The notes: a model not told the origin generated them from the sequence alone. Positions 10,901 to 21,880 are shown, counted from the first letter of the stretch. The stretch: DNA of 64,000 bases from Chrysaora quinquecirrha (GCA_014526335.1 JACTAT010000058.1:1352665-1416664); one strand, 5' to 3'. A program made the numbers and translations.

Positions 10901-13900
10901 GGTTTGCGGCTTCAGAAGAAACTTGCGGCGGCGTTTTTTGGTGTGTATTGACATCGGTTTGCGGCATTTTACAGGCGGCTGCGGCTTTTAAGCGGAAAAA
11001 GGCTGCATACATTCTGAATTTCACATTTTGAATTTCACAAGGAATATGCGTGAAGAGGGACCTGTGGCTCTAGAAAACGAAGTAGGAAAAGTAGCCAAGC
11101 GATCAAGCGAACAAGCGACCGGATAAATGTCGATTGACAAGCTATTGGAGCCGTTAGTGTGATGTCCACGAGTAATAATAATCGGCAGCGGCTTAGCCAT
11201 TTATTTGATGACGGATTGCGGCTTTAAGCTTATTTTTTCGCGGTTTCGCGGCTTCTGGGCCCCCTATAATAGGCCCCTCTAATGAAAACCCAGGGCTTTA
11301 TTTGATTATCGAGAATTTGAGGGGGCGTTTACTGGAAATGGGGTTAAATAGAGGCTGGGGAATTTATTTATGAAGTTTTTTATAAGGAATCACTTTATAA
11401 GGAACCTAGATGCAGAAGGACCGACAATTTAAAGAACTTATACTACTAAAGAGAAAATCATTAAGGAGCTTTTCATTGTTGAATACTTTTATCACTGCAA
11501 GCAATCAAGAATTAGAAAGCCGGTTCCATTCATTTGCAGTCGAAAATCACATAAATTGTGCGTTGTGCATTTATTAAATGTTTCCTTGAGTTACCTCGAG
11601 CCCTGATTACATGCAAGTGTCTCTGTATAGTATTCATGAAACTGTATGTGCAGTTAAAATTAGGGAACTATTAAGGAGCTTTTTGAACTAGAATTGTCGC
11701 ATAAGAGGTCCAAAAATAAGGAACTTTAAGAATTAGGCTAGGTTCTTTATAAAAAACCGTGTATCTTATATCTATTGTATTTCACTGTATTTTATTAGAT
11801 TCGTTCACGTGTTTTGGCTGATGATTCTGGTTTTCATGTATTTCATTGATCACATTTCGTCGAAATTCATCCCATCTTTTTTTACCCCTTGAGTCGATCT
11901 GCGATGAATTACGACGAATAAAGATCACTCGACAAGCAGTTTCATGTATATTCTCTGGTTTTCATAAGTCGATATGATCCTAATTTGTCATAGACCTCGA
12001 ATTCAGTCATGATGTGATGAAATGCGATATATGAGAATCAGAGTTAATGACTCCTTGAGTTGATCTGCGATGAATTTCGACGAATAAAGATAACTTAAGA
12101 CGCGGTTTTCTTATGTATTCGCTGGTTTTCAAAAGTCGCCATGATCCTAATTGGTCAATGACCTTGAATTCAGTCATAATGTGATGAAATGCGACATATG
12201 AGAACCTGAGTTTATGACTCCTTGAGTTGATTTGCGACGAATTACCAAGAAATACGATCACTTAGGCACGCGGTTTTCATGTATATTCTCTGGTTTTCAT
12301 AAGTCGCAATGATCCTATTTGTTCATAAACCTCGAAATCTATCGAAATGCGATAAAATGCGACATATGAGAACCTGAGTTTATGACTCTTTCAGTTGATT
12401 TGCGACAAATTACGACGAAATACGATCACTTAGGCAGGCAATTTTCATGTATATTCTCTGGTTTTCATAATTCGCATGATCCTAATTTGTCAAAGACCTC
12501 GAATTCAGAAGAAATGCGATGAAATGCGATATACGAGAACCTGAGTTTATGACTCCTTCATTTGATTTGCGAGAAAATTAGGATGAAATACGATCACTTA
12601 GGCAGGCAATTTTCATATATATTCTCTGGTTTTCATAATTCGCATGATCCTAATTGGTCATAGAACTCGAATTAAGAAGAAATGCGATGAAATGCGACAT
12701 ATAAAAACCAGCCAATCAATGTAGTTGACCGTATAGTGAACACACCAATTTTGTAATACGACATATTCTTGTTTCCAAATCTAGGGATCAACATCAGCCT
12801 ATACAAAAAGTGGATATTGTGTCAACAGATTTCCTTCGCTTTTGCCTGGAGGTTGCAAATCCACAGGGAGACCAGGAGGTATGTGGTTGAAATGAATTTT
12901 CGTTGATATACCCTCCGCCTTTATCTGTACTGTACTTCTAGTATAGCAAACCGTCTCTTTCGCCATTCCTGAAAATACCCAATGTGAAACTTCCTTTGTG
13001 AATCAAGTAAAACGCCTGTGCTCAATTCGAATGCTATAATACTAAGGGTGGGTTCTTTTGGGACTTTTTTCTGTATCTTCTTTTTTCTCAAGACTTCCGA
13101 GAGATTAAATGCCTGTTCTTGTGAACAATTCTCGGCAAAATTGGAGACCTTCCAGGCTCCAAACCCTCCTGAATCCAGAGCTGGAAGATTTGACAGACGT
13201 CACTTTCAAGTGCAGTTTCTTAAGTCTGCCGTTTTCAAGAATATTCTTTTTTGTATCCAGAATCGGAAACCAGCGAAATCGACTTTTTTATATAAATTCA
13301 ACTAAAAAATTTACATAGCACATTTCTGAAATCACACTACTACTAAGCTACTTTGCAACATACATCTAGGACCGGGCCAGAGGAACAATAACTATGTCTA
13401 CCCCTAGGCAGCTTTTTTTCAGAATTTAGAAGAAATAAAAGTCCCAAATGATTTTTTTTTTTTTTTTATATAACAACAAAACCTAGTTAAAATAATAAAG
13501 TAATGTTTAATGTGACATTCATGATGGCGAAAGACACAAGGTCATCTGGTCGCCAACATGAATGACACTTACAATTCTACTGTTAATTTCATTAAAACAA
13601 AATATTAACACACAAAGACAAAGTAAAGTAAAAAAAAGACAACGTAAAAGTAGAGAAAAAAAAACATACCAAAGCCGAAAAAAGGATGCTACACAGGGTG
13701 AATATTGGAATTCTTTCGATATTATTGGAACCGCTTAGTTTTTCAATGTATGATATTGTAGCTTCCAAAATGATTCTGTTAGATACAATGTTTAATTTTT
13801 CATCACCGTATAACAAAAGGTTACATAATGCTTTATTGTTTAAAACTGGAAGGTTCAATAGCGGGATATCTCCAATCTGACCAAAGAGATCTCTACGAGC

Positions 13901-16900
13901 ATTGGTGAAAAGAGGGCAGTGCAGGAGGAAATGTTCGTTATCCTCATTTTCCAAACCACACGTACAAAGGGACTCAAACAATCAAAGCTATGCCTGAATC
14001 GGTGTTCATTCAGAGGGCTGAATTCCACTCTGAGCCTTGTTATGTTTCTTATACCTTTAACATTATGTACATTGTAAGCAGACCTACATGGAGGGCGTAT
14101 TTTAAGGAGGAGTTTACGCTTAAATTCCCCAATTGATAAGGAGTTTCTTATATCATCGTCTAGCAGGTTCCATTCAAAGGGGGTACTTTGAAAGTACGTG
14201 TTAGAAAAGCGAGTTGTTCTACTAGTAGGTTGTGCGTATAAACGAGTTGACCTTAAACGATATGGTACCTCTCTCTCTAAAGGGATTTCATTGAACAAGT
14301 AAGACGGAGACTTATTTACACGTAGATTGAAAAATGGCATAGTCGTCGATACCATCTTCTTTCATAAAGGGTTTCCCAACCAAGTTCCTGGAGAATCCTT
14401 TGCCCACTTGTTCCTTTCCATGCTCCTGATACGGCTAACGCAGCAGAGTATTGCACTTGTTCTAGCTTTTTAGTAAAATTCTGTCTCATTTCGGGATCAT
14501 ACTTATGGTACAAAATGTCACCATAGTCAAGATGAGGTCTAACATGAAGCTTATAAACTTGATCAAGCACTTCCCTGTTAACGTACCTTGATAGGTATTT
14601 GATGATCCCAATACCTCTCCGAGATGATGTCCCAAATGATGCACCCTGAATAAATGACATGAAATACCGAAAGGCTGCTTTGGAAAGTCCATAATCAGTT
14701 TCGTTTAGCTGGAAACCATGCTTGCTTTCCGTAATGAGAAAAAAGAGTTTTGAAATTACAGGGTTTGCGATGTACATGTAGAGTGAAACTTTCATTGCGT
14801 TCTTTTCTCATACTATGCTAGTGCTTATCCTTATCAATAGTTTGTGTTAATAAATTGTGTTGTTAGGGTAGTTAATAAACCTAAGGCCAAAGGGGGGCTA
14901 ATATATCTTCGCAAACGACAATCAATTCATGTGGCCCAGCATGGATCTTTAATTTCGGTAAATCTTTCGATGAGCATTTTTTGTAGGTTCTTTCTTCATG
15001 TTAGCTGCTTATACTTATCAAAGCCCTTTTCTCATGCAGAGTATACCATTCTTGACTGCATTTACAGTGAAGTTGAACGCACCTTCTACGTAATTGATCT
15101 AACCTGTTGGAGGGGACATCCTGTTTATGACAGTGAGGTAAGGTTCGATAATCTTATAATTTTTCAAGTAATTTCTTTTTTTCATTACGCTCTATCTCAC
15201 ATTGTGCCTCCTCCCTACCAAACTTTTGATTTTTGCGTTCAAAACGCCTCTCAAGTTTGAATTCTTATCATCCGGAATATCAGCATTTTATGCTTCTATT
15301 GACTATATGCACGCTTTTTTTTATAAAGAACCTAGCTCAAGACCTCTTTTCAGACGATTGTAGTTCCAGAAATTCCTTAATAGCTCCTTAATTTTAACTG
15401 CACATGCAGTTTAACGACTACTGTACAGAGACATTTGCATGCAAGGAAAGCTCGAAACTACTCAAGGAAACATTTGATACATGCGTAAAGTACAATTTAT
15501 GTGATTTTCGACTGCAAATGAATGGAACGGGCTTTCAAATTCCTGATTGTTTGCAGTGATAAAAATATTCAACAATGGAAAGTTCCTTAGTGATTTTTCT
15601 TTAGTAGTATAAGTTCTTTAAATTTTCAGGCCTTCTACATGTAGGTTCCTTATAAAGTGGTTCCTTATAAAAAAAAGCGTGTACTGATACACTAACTCTG
15701 TCTCCATGCATCGGCGAGTGATTGACATCGGCAATAGTAATTTAATTTACACACACCAAAATATTGTCATTAGCAACAAGATGACGTTTGATGGAGGTTA
15801 TTAACATAAGATCTATCAATCTTACCCTTTGATTGTAGTGTATTTCAAAAAAATGACTTCATCACATGACAACTCTTTAGCATTACGTCATATAGCCTAC
15901 TCAAGGAAACATATGATACATGCGTAACACAATTTATGTTAGTCTTAACTGTTAATGAAAAGAACCGGCCTTGGTTTTTGACGTGATATAAATATTCAAA
16001 ATTGAAAATTTCCTTAGCGATTTGGTAGTATAAGTTCTTGAAATTTCTTGGCCTTCATGTAGATTCCTTATAAAGTGGCTCTTTATAAAAACAGCTTGTA
16101 GCGTGGAGCTTGATTATTGTTAGATGCATGACAGCTGTCCAGCTAATGCGTTTTTCATGTTTCTTAATCTTTTCAACGTTGACTTTCTTTCTTTTTAATG
16201 ATATTTACATAGAAATCCACAAGTTTTAAAAGCTATCAAAACCAATCAAATAATTCTTTCTTCGTCTACTTTCTTTAGACTGAATTTAGATTCTATTGGT
16301 TGAAAACAAAGCTTGATGATCAGGAAGAATTAAAGAAGAAATCTCGTCTCAATCCAGTAAAAAGTTATTTTTATTTGACAAATCTCTTTTATTGTTTTCA
16401 GGTTATTGAAGGATAAATGTTTTTCTGTGTAGCTGACGTTTGGATCTTCATAATCATCATTAATATCACCGTCATTAATCATCAGGACCATCATCATCAT
16501 TATCATGATCATCATCGTCATCACGATCGTCAACATCATGATTATCATCATAATCATCGTAATCATCATCACCATCGCAATAATCATAATAATCATTGTC
16601 GTCACCATCTTCATCATCATTATGACCATGTTCATATTCACTATCATCACCATCATGATCATCTTCATCACCATCATCATCACAATCACTATCTTAATCG
16701 TCGTGATCATAATAATAATAATAACAGTCATCATCATTATCATTTGATCATCATCATCATCATTATGGCCAGAATCTTCACCATCATGATCATGATCATC
16801 TTCATTATTTTCACCATTTTTAACATCAGCATCATCATCGTCATTATTTTCATCATCCTCATCATTATCATCATCATCATGCCAGCTTTAACAGTGATTG

Positions 16901-17783
16901 TAATTCAAATGCTTGATATTCTCTTAATGGTTATCCCTTGTCCATTTCACTAAACTATTCTTTCTATTTATTTCCTTACAGTATCTGTTCACACAGGCCC
17001 CTACTTCTGGATGCTCGTCTGCAGAAATTCAGCAAGCTCTTTCAAATACTTACAGTTTTCAGGTTAGTAGATATGTGCCTGATTTGGTAAAAATTCATTC
17101 ATTCTTTCATTGACTGATTTATTCATTCTTTATTCATTCATCACTCACATTTGGTCATTCATTAGTTCATTCATTCATCCATTCGTCTATTCGTTGATTT
17201 GTTTATTCTTTCGTTTTTTCAATTATTCATTCTTTCATTCATTCATTTGTTCACGCAGTGGTTCATTTCTTCATTTCATTCATTCATTCATTCATTCATT
17301 CATTTATTTATTCACATTTATTTGTTCATTCAGTCATTCATTTACGTATTCATTCATTCTTTCATGCATTAGTTAATTAATTCATTCATTCATTAATTGA
17401 TCTCAATCAGAACTAAATTTGTTTTGGTACTGCTTGATCCACCGTTGTAACACTTTCTTGTTTATTTTTTCAGTTATAGATTAACTGATTCACCCATTGT
17501 TTAATTAGTAGCCTGTTATTGTTTCTAGATCGACGGCGTGCTATTTTACCACAAAAGAACTCATTATACTCCAGGCAGGACTCCGTTAGTCGGTTGGCTT
17601 AAACCGTATATGATACCAGAAATTCTAGGCATTGAATTGCCTTCTTACATAACTGATCAAGCGCCAGTTGTCAATAAACTCAGCATGCTAAATGCCAATT
17701 CAAAGCTCAAAGACTCGTTACGAGATCGAGGATCAATGGAAATAGTCAGTGGCACAGACGTGGTAGAAGAGGAAATGAGATGA
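7895..17783 (+). CDS. SNUPN: Snurportin-1 (m3G-cap snRNP import adaptor), eight exons seen, N-terminus incomplete
   Basis: Spliced exons 7895-7976, 8725-8812, 10664-10768, 12785-12878, 15040-15137, 16279-16356, 16982-17062 and 17529-17783 read as animal snurportin-1. In family terms the protein binds the trimethylguanosine cap of spliceosomal snRNPs and importin-beta, and carries snRNPs into the nucleus. Visible hallmarks are the basic importin-beta-binding stretch ([12 protein letters not shown], then [15 protein letters not shown]), [14 protein letters not shown] with the Leu-Ser..Trp cap-pocket residues, [69 protein letters not shown], and [21 protein letters not shown] with the Trp that stacks on the cap in the family. 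About 292 residues are seen, against 360 in human. The first-methionine exon was not found, and the 7895 exon appears frameshifted. Introns hold tandem repeats, a LINE fragment and MITEs. Confidence 0.9.
8725..8812 (+). CDS. SNUPN: SNUPN exon, [12 protein letters not shown]
   Basis: Acceptor TTCAACAG, donor CAG|GTGAGG. Encodes [20 protein letters not shown] and a short acidic stretch; it begins with the third base of a split codon and ends in phase 0. Confidence 0.85.
9482..9856. mobile_element. TA-target MITE, GTTTCTTA-word subfamily
   Basis: A 375-bp element with TA flanks (9480-9481 and 9857-9858). The ends are CACATTTTTTTATAAGAAACC and GGTTTCTTATAAAAAAAACGTG. Inside, the same word recurs as AAAAGTTTCTTAA at least four times. 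It lies in a SNUPN intron. Confidence 0.85.
10664..10768 (+). CDS. SNUPN: SNUPN exon, cap-binding LMLSEWL segment
   Basis: Acceptor TTGATGTAG, donor AGG|GTGAGT. Encodes 35 residues, [18 protein letters not shown] through [13 protein letters not shown], in phase 0 on both sides. These are among the most conserved residues of snurportin. Confidence 0.93.
10819..11276. mobile_element. 458-bp inverted-repeat element with perfect 8-bp target duplication and internal GCGGCTT repeats
   Basis: The octamer CTCTAATG flanks the element at 10811-10818 and 11277-11284. The termini are GGGGCCTATTATAGG and CCTATAATAGGCCC. Both arms are loaded with GCGGCTT/GCGGC words, more than ten in total and mostly in one orientation. 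An 8-bp duplication fits hAT or a related superfamily, but the ends are not the usual CAG form. Confidence 0.88.
11371..11761. mobile_element. TA-target MITE, GGAAC/AAGGAGC-word subfamily, copy 1
   Basis: The left end is degenerate (TGAAGTTTTTTATAAGG) and the right end is TTTATAAAAAACCGTG followed by TA. The interior holds AAGAACTTATAC, ATTAAGGAGC and AATAAGGAACTTTAAG. It is about 75-90% similar by eye to 15310-15681 and to the split copy at 43374-44862. Confidence 0.8.
11815..12715. repeat. About 170-bp tandem repeat, roughly five copies, in a SNUPN intron
   Basis: The landmark ATTCTCTGGTTTTCATA recurs near 11950, 12117, 12283, 12452 and 12621, a step of about 168-170 bp. Each unit also holds ATGATCCTAATT.GTCA.AGACCTCGAATTCAG, GATGAAATGCGA.ATATGAGAA and ATGACTCCTTGAGTTGAT.TGCGA. 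The copies have diverged by about 10-20%. Confidence 0.88.
12785..12878 (+). CDS. SNUPN: SNUPN exon, [21 protein letters not shown]
   Basis: Acceptor AAATCTAG, donor GGAG|GTATGT. Encodes 31 residues plus one base of a Glu codon, which is completed by AG at the start of the next exon to give EYTILDC. Matched phases support both junctions. Confidence 0.92.
13470..14795 (-). pseudogene. 5'-truncated non-LTR retrotransposon (LINE) reverse-transcriptase remnant
   Basis: Minus-strand frames 14316-14795, 13855-14355 and 13592-13981 are pieces of one decayed ORF2 3' end. The first has [20 protein letters not shown] and [10 protein letters not shown], the thumb region of CR1/Jockey-type reverse transcriptases, and [20 protein letters not shown]. 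The last has [19 protein letters not shown], the C-terminal zinc-knuckle-like segment. Frames are broken between the pieces. A run of T on the plus strand (about 13451-13466) is the poly(A) tail. It sits inside a SNUPN intron, opposite to the gene. Confidence 0.87.
15040..15137 (+). CDS. SNUPN: SNUPN exon, [17 protein letters not shown]
   Basis: Acceptor TCTCATGCAG, donor GAG|GTAAGG. Encodes (E)[20 protein letters not shown] and [11 protein letters not shown], nearly identical in pattern to vertebrate snurportin. Confidence 0.93.
15310..15681. mobile_element. TA-target MITE, GGAAC-word subfamily, copy 2
   Basis: The ends are CACGCTTTTTTTTATAAAG and TTATAAAAAAAAGCGTG; the right flank is TA and the left is a mutated TG. 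Interior words are GTTCC/AGGAGC as in the other members. It shares its middle with 11371-11761, including the GTCGAAAATCACATAAATTG-type segment in inverse orientation. Confidence 0.83.
15893..16098. mobile_element. Partial copy of the same MITE subfamily (right part only)
   Basis: From ACTCAAGGAAACAT to the right end TTTATAAAAACAGCTTG followed by TA, this repeats the right two thirds of the 15310 element. It is separated from it by only about 210 bp and is more diverged. The left end is missing. Confidence 0.75.
16279..16356 (+). CDS. SNUPN: SNUPN exon, [10 protein letters not shown]
   Basis: Acceptor CTTTCTTTAG, donor CCA|GTAAAA. Encodes [20 protein letters not shown] and a short basic end, 26 residues, phase 0. 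Confidence 0.9.
16484..16885. repeat. (ATC)n-rich degenerate microsatellite
   Basis: About 400 bp of CAT/ATC trinucleotides with interruptions, filling most of the intron between two SNUPN exons. It produces His-, Ile- or Met-rich spurious frames on both strands. Confidence 0.95.
16982..17062 (+). CDS. SNUPN: SNUPN exon, [18 protein letters not shown]
   Basis: Acceptor TTTCCTTACAG, donor CAG|GTTAGT. Encodes 27 residues, phase 0 at both ends, matching the region just before the VDGLLFYH segment in the family. Confidence 0.85.
17092..17400. repeat. (ATTC)n degenerate microsatellite
   Basis: About 300 bp of TTCATTCATTCATT-type tetranucleotides within the last SNUPN intron; it has no coding meaning. 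Confidence 0.95.
17529..17783 (+). CDS. SNUPN: SNUPN terminal exon with stop
   Basis: Acceptor TTGTTTCTAG. Encodes 84 residues beginning [20 protein letters not shown] with VGWLKPYM and ending EEEMR before TGA. The tail after LGIELP is poorly conserved in the family and is predicted disordered. Confidence 0.93.
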   Translation: MDGVLFYHKRTHYTPGRTPLVGWLKPYMIPEILGIELPSYITDQAPVVNKLSMLNANSKLKDSLRDRGSMEIVSGTDVVEEEMR

Positions 17784-17836
17784 GATTCAAATTTATCATC
17801 TGATTCCAATTCGAAGCTCAGTTTGCTTCTTGGACT

Positions 17837-18165
17837 GCATTGAGCGTTGTTCTTATTGCATGCTGAATTACTTTGGCCGCCATTTTGTGTGCAAGCGTTG
17901 TTCTTATTGAACACAACGCTTTCATTGAGGGACACGTTGTTTGGATTCAATATGACGATTCGAATGATTCCGTAATATGCTGCAGTTGAGTGACATTGCC
18001 TTGAACACAACTTGAAGAATGTAGCCACTGTTTTTGTCAACAAGTGTTGTTCTTATTGAACACTACGCTTTCATCGAGGGACGTCGTTTGGATTCAATAT
18101 GACAGTGCGAATGATTCCGTAATGTGTTGCAGCTGTGTGGCATTGCCTTGAACACAACTTGATTT
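17837..18165 (+). repeat. Two-copy direct repeat (about 125-150 bp) in the SNUPN 3' untranslated region
   Basis: GTTGTTCTTATTGAACAC.ACGCTTTCAT.GAGGGAC..CGTTTGGATTCAATATGAC..GAATGATTCCGTAAT.TG.TGCAG and GACATTGCCTTGAACACAACTTGA-like ends occur at about 17895-18015 and 18041-18163. A shorter GCGTTGTTCTTATTG start is at 17845. It lies between the stop codon and the likely poly(A) signal. Confidence 0.85.
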
Positions 18166-18483
18166 ATTGCTGCAACATCTAATTAGCCGTTAATTTGTGC
18201 GAAATCCTTTTGCTGTGTTGTGCTTTCTTGAATGACTACTGCATGCTGCCGATTGTAAGTACCGTCACAGTTTTGATCTTAGCACAATCAACCCAATATT
18301 TTCTCATGTGTATAACATCTTTAGCGAATCCAACTTATCAAGAAAAGGGTGGATACTTTTATCAGATTAAAATGCTCGTCAATTCAGGGTTTTTTAGGAT
18401 GAAAAACAATGACAGTTGAAACATTTTTTGACAATATTTTGCTGACGGATTATGAACCTTGGGATTTCCAGGTGACAAAAAAC

Positions 18484-18489
18484 AATAAA
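18484..18489 (+). promoter_or_regulatory. Probable SNUPN polyadenylation signal AATAAA
   Basis: AATAAAGGC about 700 bp after the SNUPN stop, followed by A+T-rich DNA. It is the first canonical hexamer I see on this strand after the stop, so the exact transcript end is inferred. Confidence 0.45.
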
Positions 18490-18710
18490 GGCTTTTAATA
18501 AATATTAAAATTTCATTTGTGATTAGTACCCTGCCCTTAAATTATAATCTGTTTTTTTCACTGTTGTTTTCAAAATAAGCTTCCTTTTTTCAATCAAAGT
18601 GTACTAAAATATGCAGACGAGCTGTTTAGCCCTCACCTCCCAAACCAGCCGCTCTGCCATCGTCCCATCTTTAACTTTCAACCCTTCGTCTCCCCCTCCC
18701 CGGCATTGAA

Positions 18711-19060
18711 GCCCCGTTTAGACGAGAATAACGATACGGATCAAATAGATCCGTACTTGTCGAGTACGACATGGACATGACTTCATTGCGTTTACACGGC
18801 AAATGGATCCGCTGTTCTAGCGTATCTAGAAAGATACGACTCCGTTCCCAAAAAGTAACGGATCCATGCATTCCCGTGTGAACGAAAAGCCTATCGTGAA
18901 AGCTTGGGCGAAAAGGAAGTTTGGCGAAACGCAGGTTGGGCGATCCAAATGGATCCGCTTTTCTAGCGCATCTAGAAAGTTACGACTCCTTTCCCAAAAC
19001 AGAACGGATCCATGTATGCCCTTGTAAACGATAAGCTTATGGTGACCTTTTTGGAAATGG
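18711..19060. repeat. Dispersed GGATCC/CTAGCG repeat with an internal duplication
   Basis: It starts GCCCCGTTTAGACGAG and contains two copies (about 18802-18905 and 18949-19055) of AATGGATCCGC.TTTCTAGCG.ATCTAGAAAG, then ACGGATCCATG and a TGT.AACGA motif. It is related to 6640-6900 and 46765-46925. Confidence 0.65.
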
Positions 19061-19079
19061 ATCAAGGATTGCAAAATGG

Positions 19080-19540
19080 AATGATAAGTCAATGTTGGGG
19101 CTCATAAAGAGAAGGAAAAACAGAAACGATTGGCAAAAACTGGTCGTTGATGTGATGCGATACTGCACTGCAATAATAAGATGATGTGTGAAGTATAAGA
19201 TTTCAAGCATGAAGACAGCCAAGCTTCTTCAGACTCTCCTTTCAAAAAAGGGCAAACCTTCACAGCATTGTTGTCAAAAAGAAGGCGTGAAATATAAACA
19301 TAGAAGAGAGGACTTGCTTCGCTTTTCGGTTTAAAGTCTCCTTATAGGCAAAGCTTAGCGTCTTAGTTCTGATCATTATTGAAGATGATGTTCTTAATCA
19401 AATCCACTTGGTGGACGATGAATTAGCGGAAATTCGCCTCAACTGTCGTAGACTAAACGCATCTTCATTTTGGAAAATTATCGAATAAAGTTCGTGTTAG
19501 TGTCAACTGGTGGTCAACAAGACGCCTCAGGGTCTCTTAA
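19080..19540. other. Intergenic DNA, nothing recognised
   Basis: Only short frames without similarity to anything I know; no clear repeat. Confidence 0.4.
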
Positions 19541-19543
19541 TAA

Positions 19544-19881
19544 GGCCGCTGTTAGGTCGTAGCAAGATTTTAATTAAGTTCGACCTAAATTCATGGCAAT
19601 GTTATTAAATGCTGCACTTTGAATTAAGTTAATTCACATGTTCGACATAAATGCAGGGTTGCTTGATATGGTCGCATTTTGGTCGTATTTAATCAAAATC
19701 GATTACTGCATTTACTGCAGCCATTTTGAATTAAAATTCGCGCCTCTTTCTCAGTAAAAATAAACCAAAAATTCCACTTTGAATTAAGTTCGACGCAACA
19801 CTTACTACACATAACGTTAACGTCGCCCTTACGTCACTTTTTTGCCGACTTAGATTAATTCGACACCACCTAAATGCAGCC
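19544..19881. mobile_element. Candidate MITE with GGCNGC..TTAGGT ends and AATTAAGTTCGAC words
   Basis: The left end GGCCGCTGTTAGGTCGTAG is inverted at the right end (CACCACCTAAATGCAGCC). AATTAAGTTCGAC or close variants appear four to five times inside. The target duplication is uncertain. Confidence 0.5.
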
Positions 19882-19889
19882 TTAAAAAG

Positions 19890-21050
19890 TCCACCTCAGA
19901 GAACATTCAATGAATAATTTGTTCTTGAATCGCAAATAGATTCAAAATAATTAACACAGTTACAACAAGGTATGTCCATATATCGCACATGTTAGCCATC
20001 GTTTGTACAGTGTATTTTCTTTGTAAATATCATTAAAAATAGACGAATTTATATCACAGCTGCGACTAATTTAGCTTTGTTTCCTTAACTGTTTACCTGA
20101 GTTTTTGGTTGTTTATGTTGTAAATAGACCGAAATTTTAATTAAATGCTCGCATTATTTCACAACAACAAGTTCCAAATGCCCTTACTTTAACTTTGTCC
20201 GCTGCAGCGTCAGGCCACTCAATTCTACGTCTTTGTTCGTCAGAACGCAGTGGAAACCTATGAAAGACTATCAAAACTATTTCTGGTTGGATCTAATACA
20301 ATAATAGCTAAATACTAAAGTAGAATAACACACTATGCAGGCTGTTTAAACATTAACGAAGCTATTGAATAGAGATTTTGCGGATGAGTTTTAAGCGTGT
20401 TAACATCTTAAAGCAAATCTATCACTGACGAAACAGTTTGATTGATGGTTTCGTTAAACCATTAAAGTCAAAGCACCACGGTCAACTTGAATGAAAATAC
20501 GCAAACAAAAAAATTAGATAATGAAGACATGTGTTCGCTCTAAATAGCTATTGTTTATTTTTGAGCTTCATGTAAATCCTTCAATATAATTAATATGCTT
20601 AGAAGATCAGAATTTGACAATGTTAACGTTAATGAAAAACTGGAGACAATTTCAGGCGTACCTATGTGTCTGATGAGATCAAACCAACGAACTTTTTAGC
20701 GTCGTTAACTGAAATTAGGCCTAGACTTTATTGTTGAGTTCGTTATCAACTTTAAAGAAAACATCATCACAAATTCTATTGCAAAATTGTATATTTATCG
20801 ACCTTTGCTTCCTGCTGCTGATTATTCCGCAGATTTCAGTGATTGAAGGCTTTCTGTATCCGGGTAAGTGCGTTCTTTTACCTAAACACATTTCTAGATG
20901 AGCTATGTGCTTCTGATTTTCGAGAGTATCATTTTGATATTGCCTGTTTTGAAGCATAGTTGTTTGTAAAGGAATCTCAAGTTGCTAAAAGAAATTCTTC
21001 AGGTGGAATTTGTCATTGTTGCTGTCTTTTTGGGCATCTTGCAGTTGACT
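19890..21050. other. Intergenic DNA without a recognised gene
   Basis: A+T-rich sequence with only short non-homologous frames; no RNA gene or mobile element was recognised. Confidence 0.4.
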
Positions 21051-21059
21051 CCAAATTTT

Positions 21060-21880
21060 GTCTTCGTCATTCTATGCATTGATAACACGTACTTTGCATC
21101 AAGTATCGTCTTCGTTTCTCGATACATTTTTAAAACATAAAGAAGACATAAACTTCCTTTTTTTGTTGCTGACTTTAGAAATTTTTCAGTTCTCTTTTTT
21201 CAGAAACACTTGACAGCAAACTTCTCCTTTGTCATTGTATAAAATCTTGAAGTTATGAAAATGCAGTATATTTGTGCTTAAGGTTTGCTGTCAATATCCA
21301 TTGTTCTTTGATAACAAACACTTTGCATCAAGTATCATCTTCGCTTCTCGATGCATTTTCGAGACACGAAGAAGATATTGAAATCTCTATTTCTAATTTT
21401 TGCTTTCTTTAGATATTATTCAGTTCTCTTTCATAAGAAACACTTTACAGCAAATTTCTTCTTCTTCATCCTATACACTCTTGAAGTAATGAAGATGCAC
21501 TATTTGTACTTAAGGTTTGCTGTCTATTCATTGTTCTTTATCTTTGACAACAAACACTTTGCATGAAGTATCTTCTTCGCTACTCGGTACATTTGTAAGG
21601 CATGCTGAAGATACTGAAATCTCTATTTTGATTTGTTGCTGACTTTAGATATTCTTCTGTTTTCGTTCATAAGAAAAACTTTATACAACAACTTTCTTCT
21701 TCGTCATTCTATAAACTCTTAAGTAATGAAGATGCAATATTTATTCTCAAGTCCGTCTTCAACACCCTTTGATAACGAATAATTGTTATCAAGTATCTTC
21801 TTCGCTTCTCGATGCATTTTGACGACATGAAGAAGATATTGGAATATTAATTTTGAATCTTTGCTTTCTGTCGCAAATGC
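21060..21880. repeat. About 230-bp diverged tandem repeat (four units), each with a hairpin
   Basis: CTTTGCATCAAGTATC.TCTTCGCTTCTCGATGCATTTT recurs near 21093, 21310, 21556 and 21785. Several units hold an inverted repeat of the form TATCTTCTTCG..CGAAGAAGATA around the CTCGATGCATTT loop. Other shared blocks are GAAACACTT.ACAGCAAA, CTTGAAGTAATGAA.ATGCA and TAAGGTTTGCTGTC. No protein signal; the array lies 1.4 kb upstream of the first Kv gene. Confidence 0.82.

Noticed and set aside
13686..13880. Plus-strand frame opposite the LINE remnant
   Set aside because: It is the antisense shadow of the reverse-transcriptase fragment.
16330..16953. His-, Ile- and Met-rich frames up to 178 codons
   Set aside because: They are translations of an ATC/CAT microsatellite within a snurportin intron.
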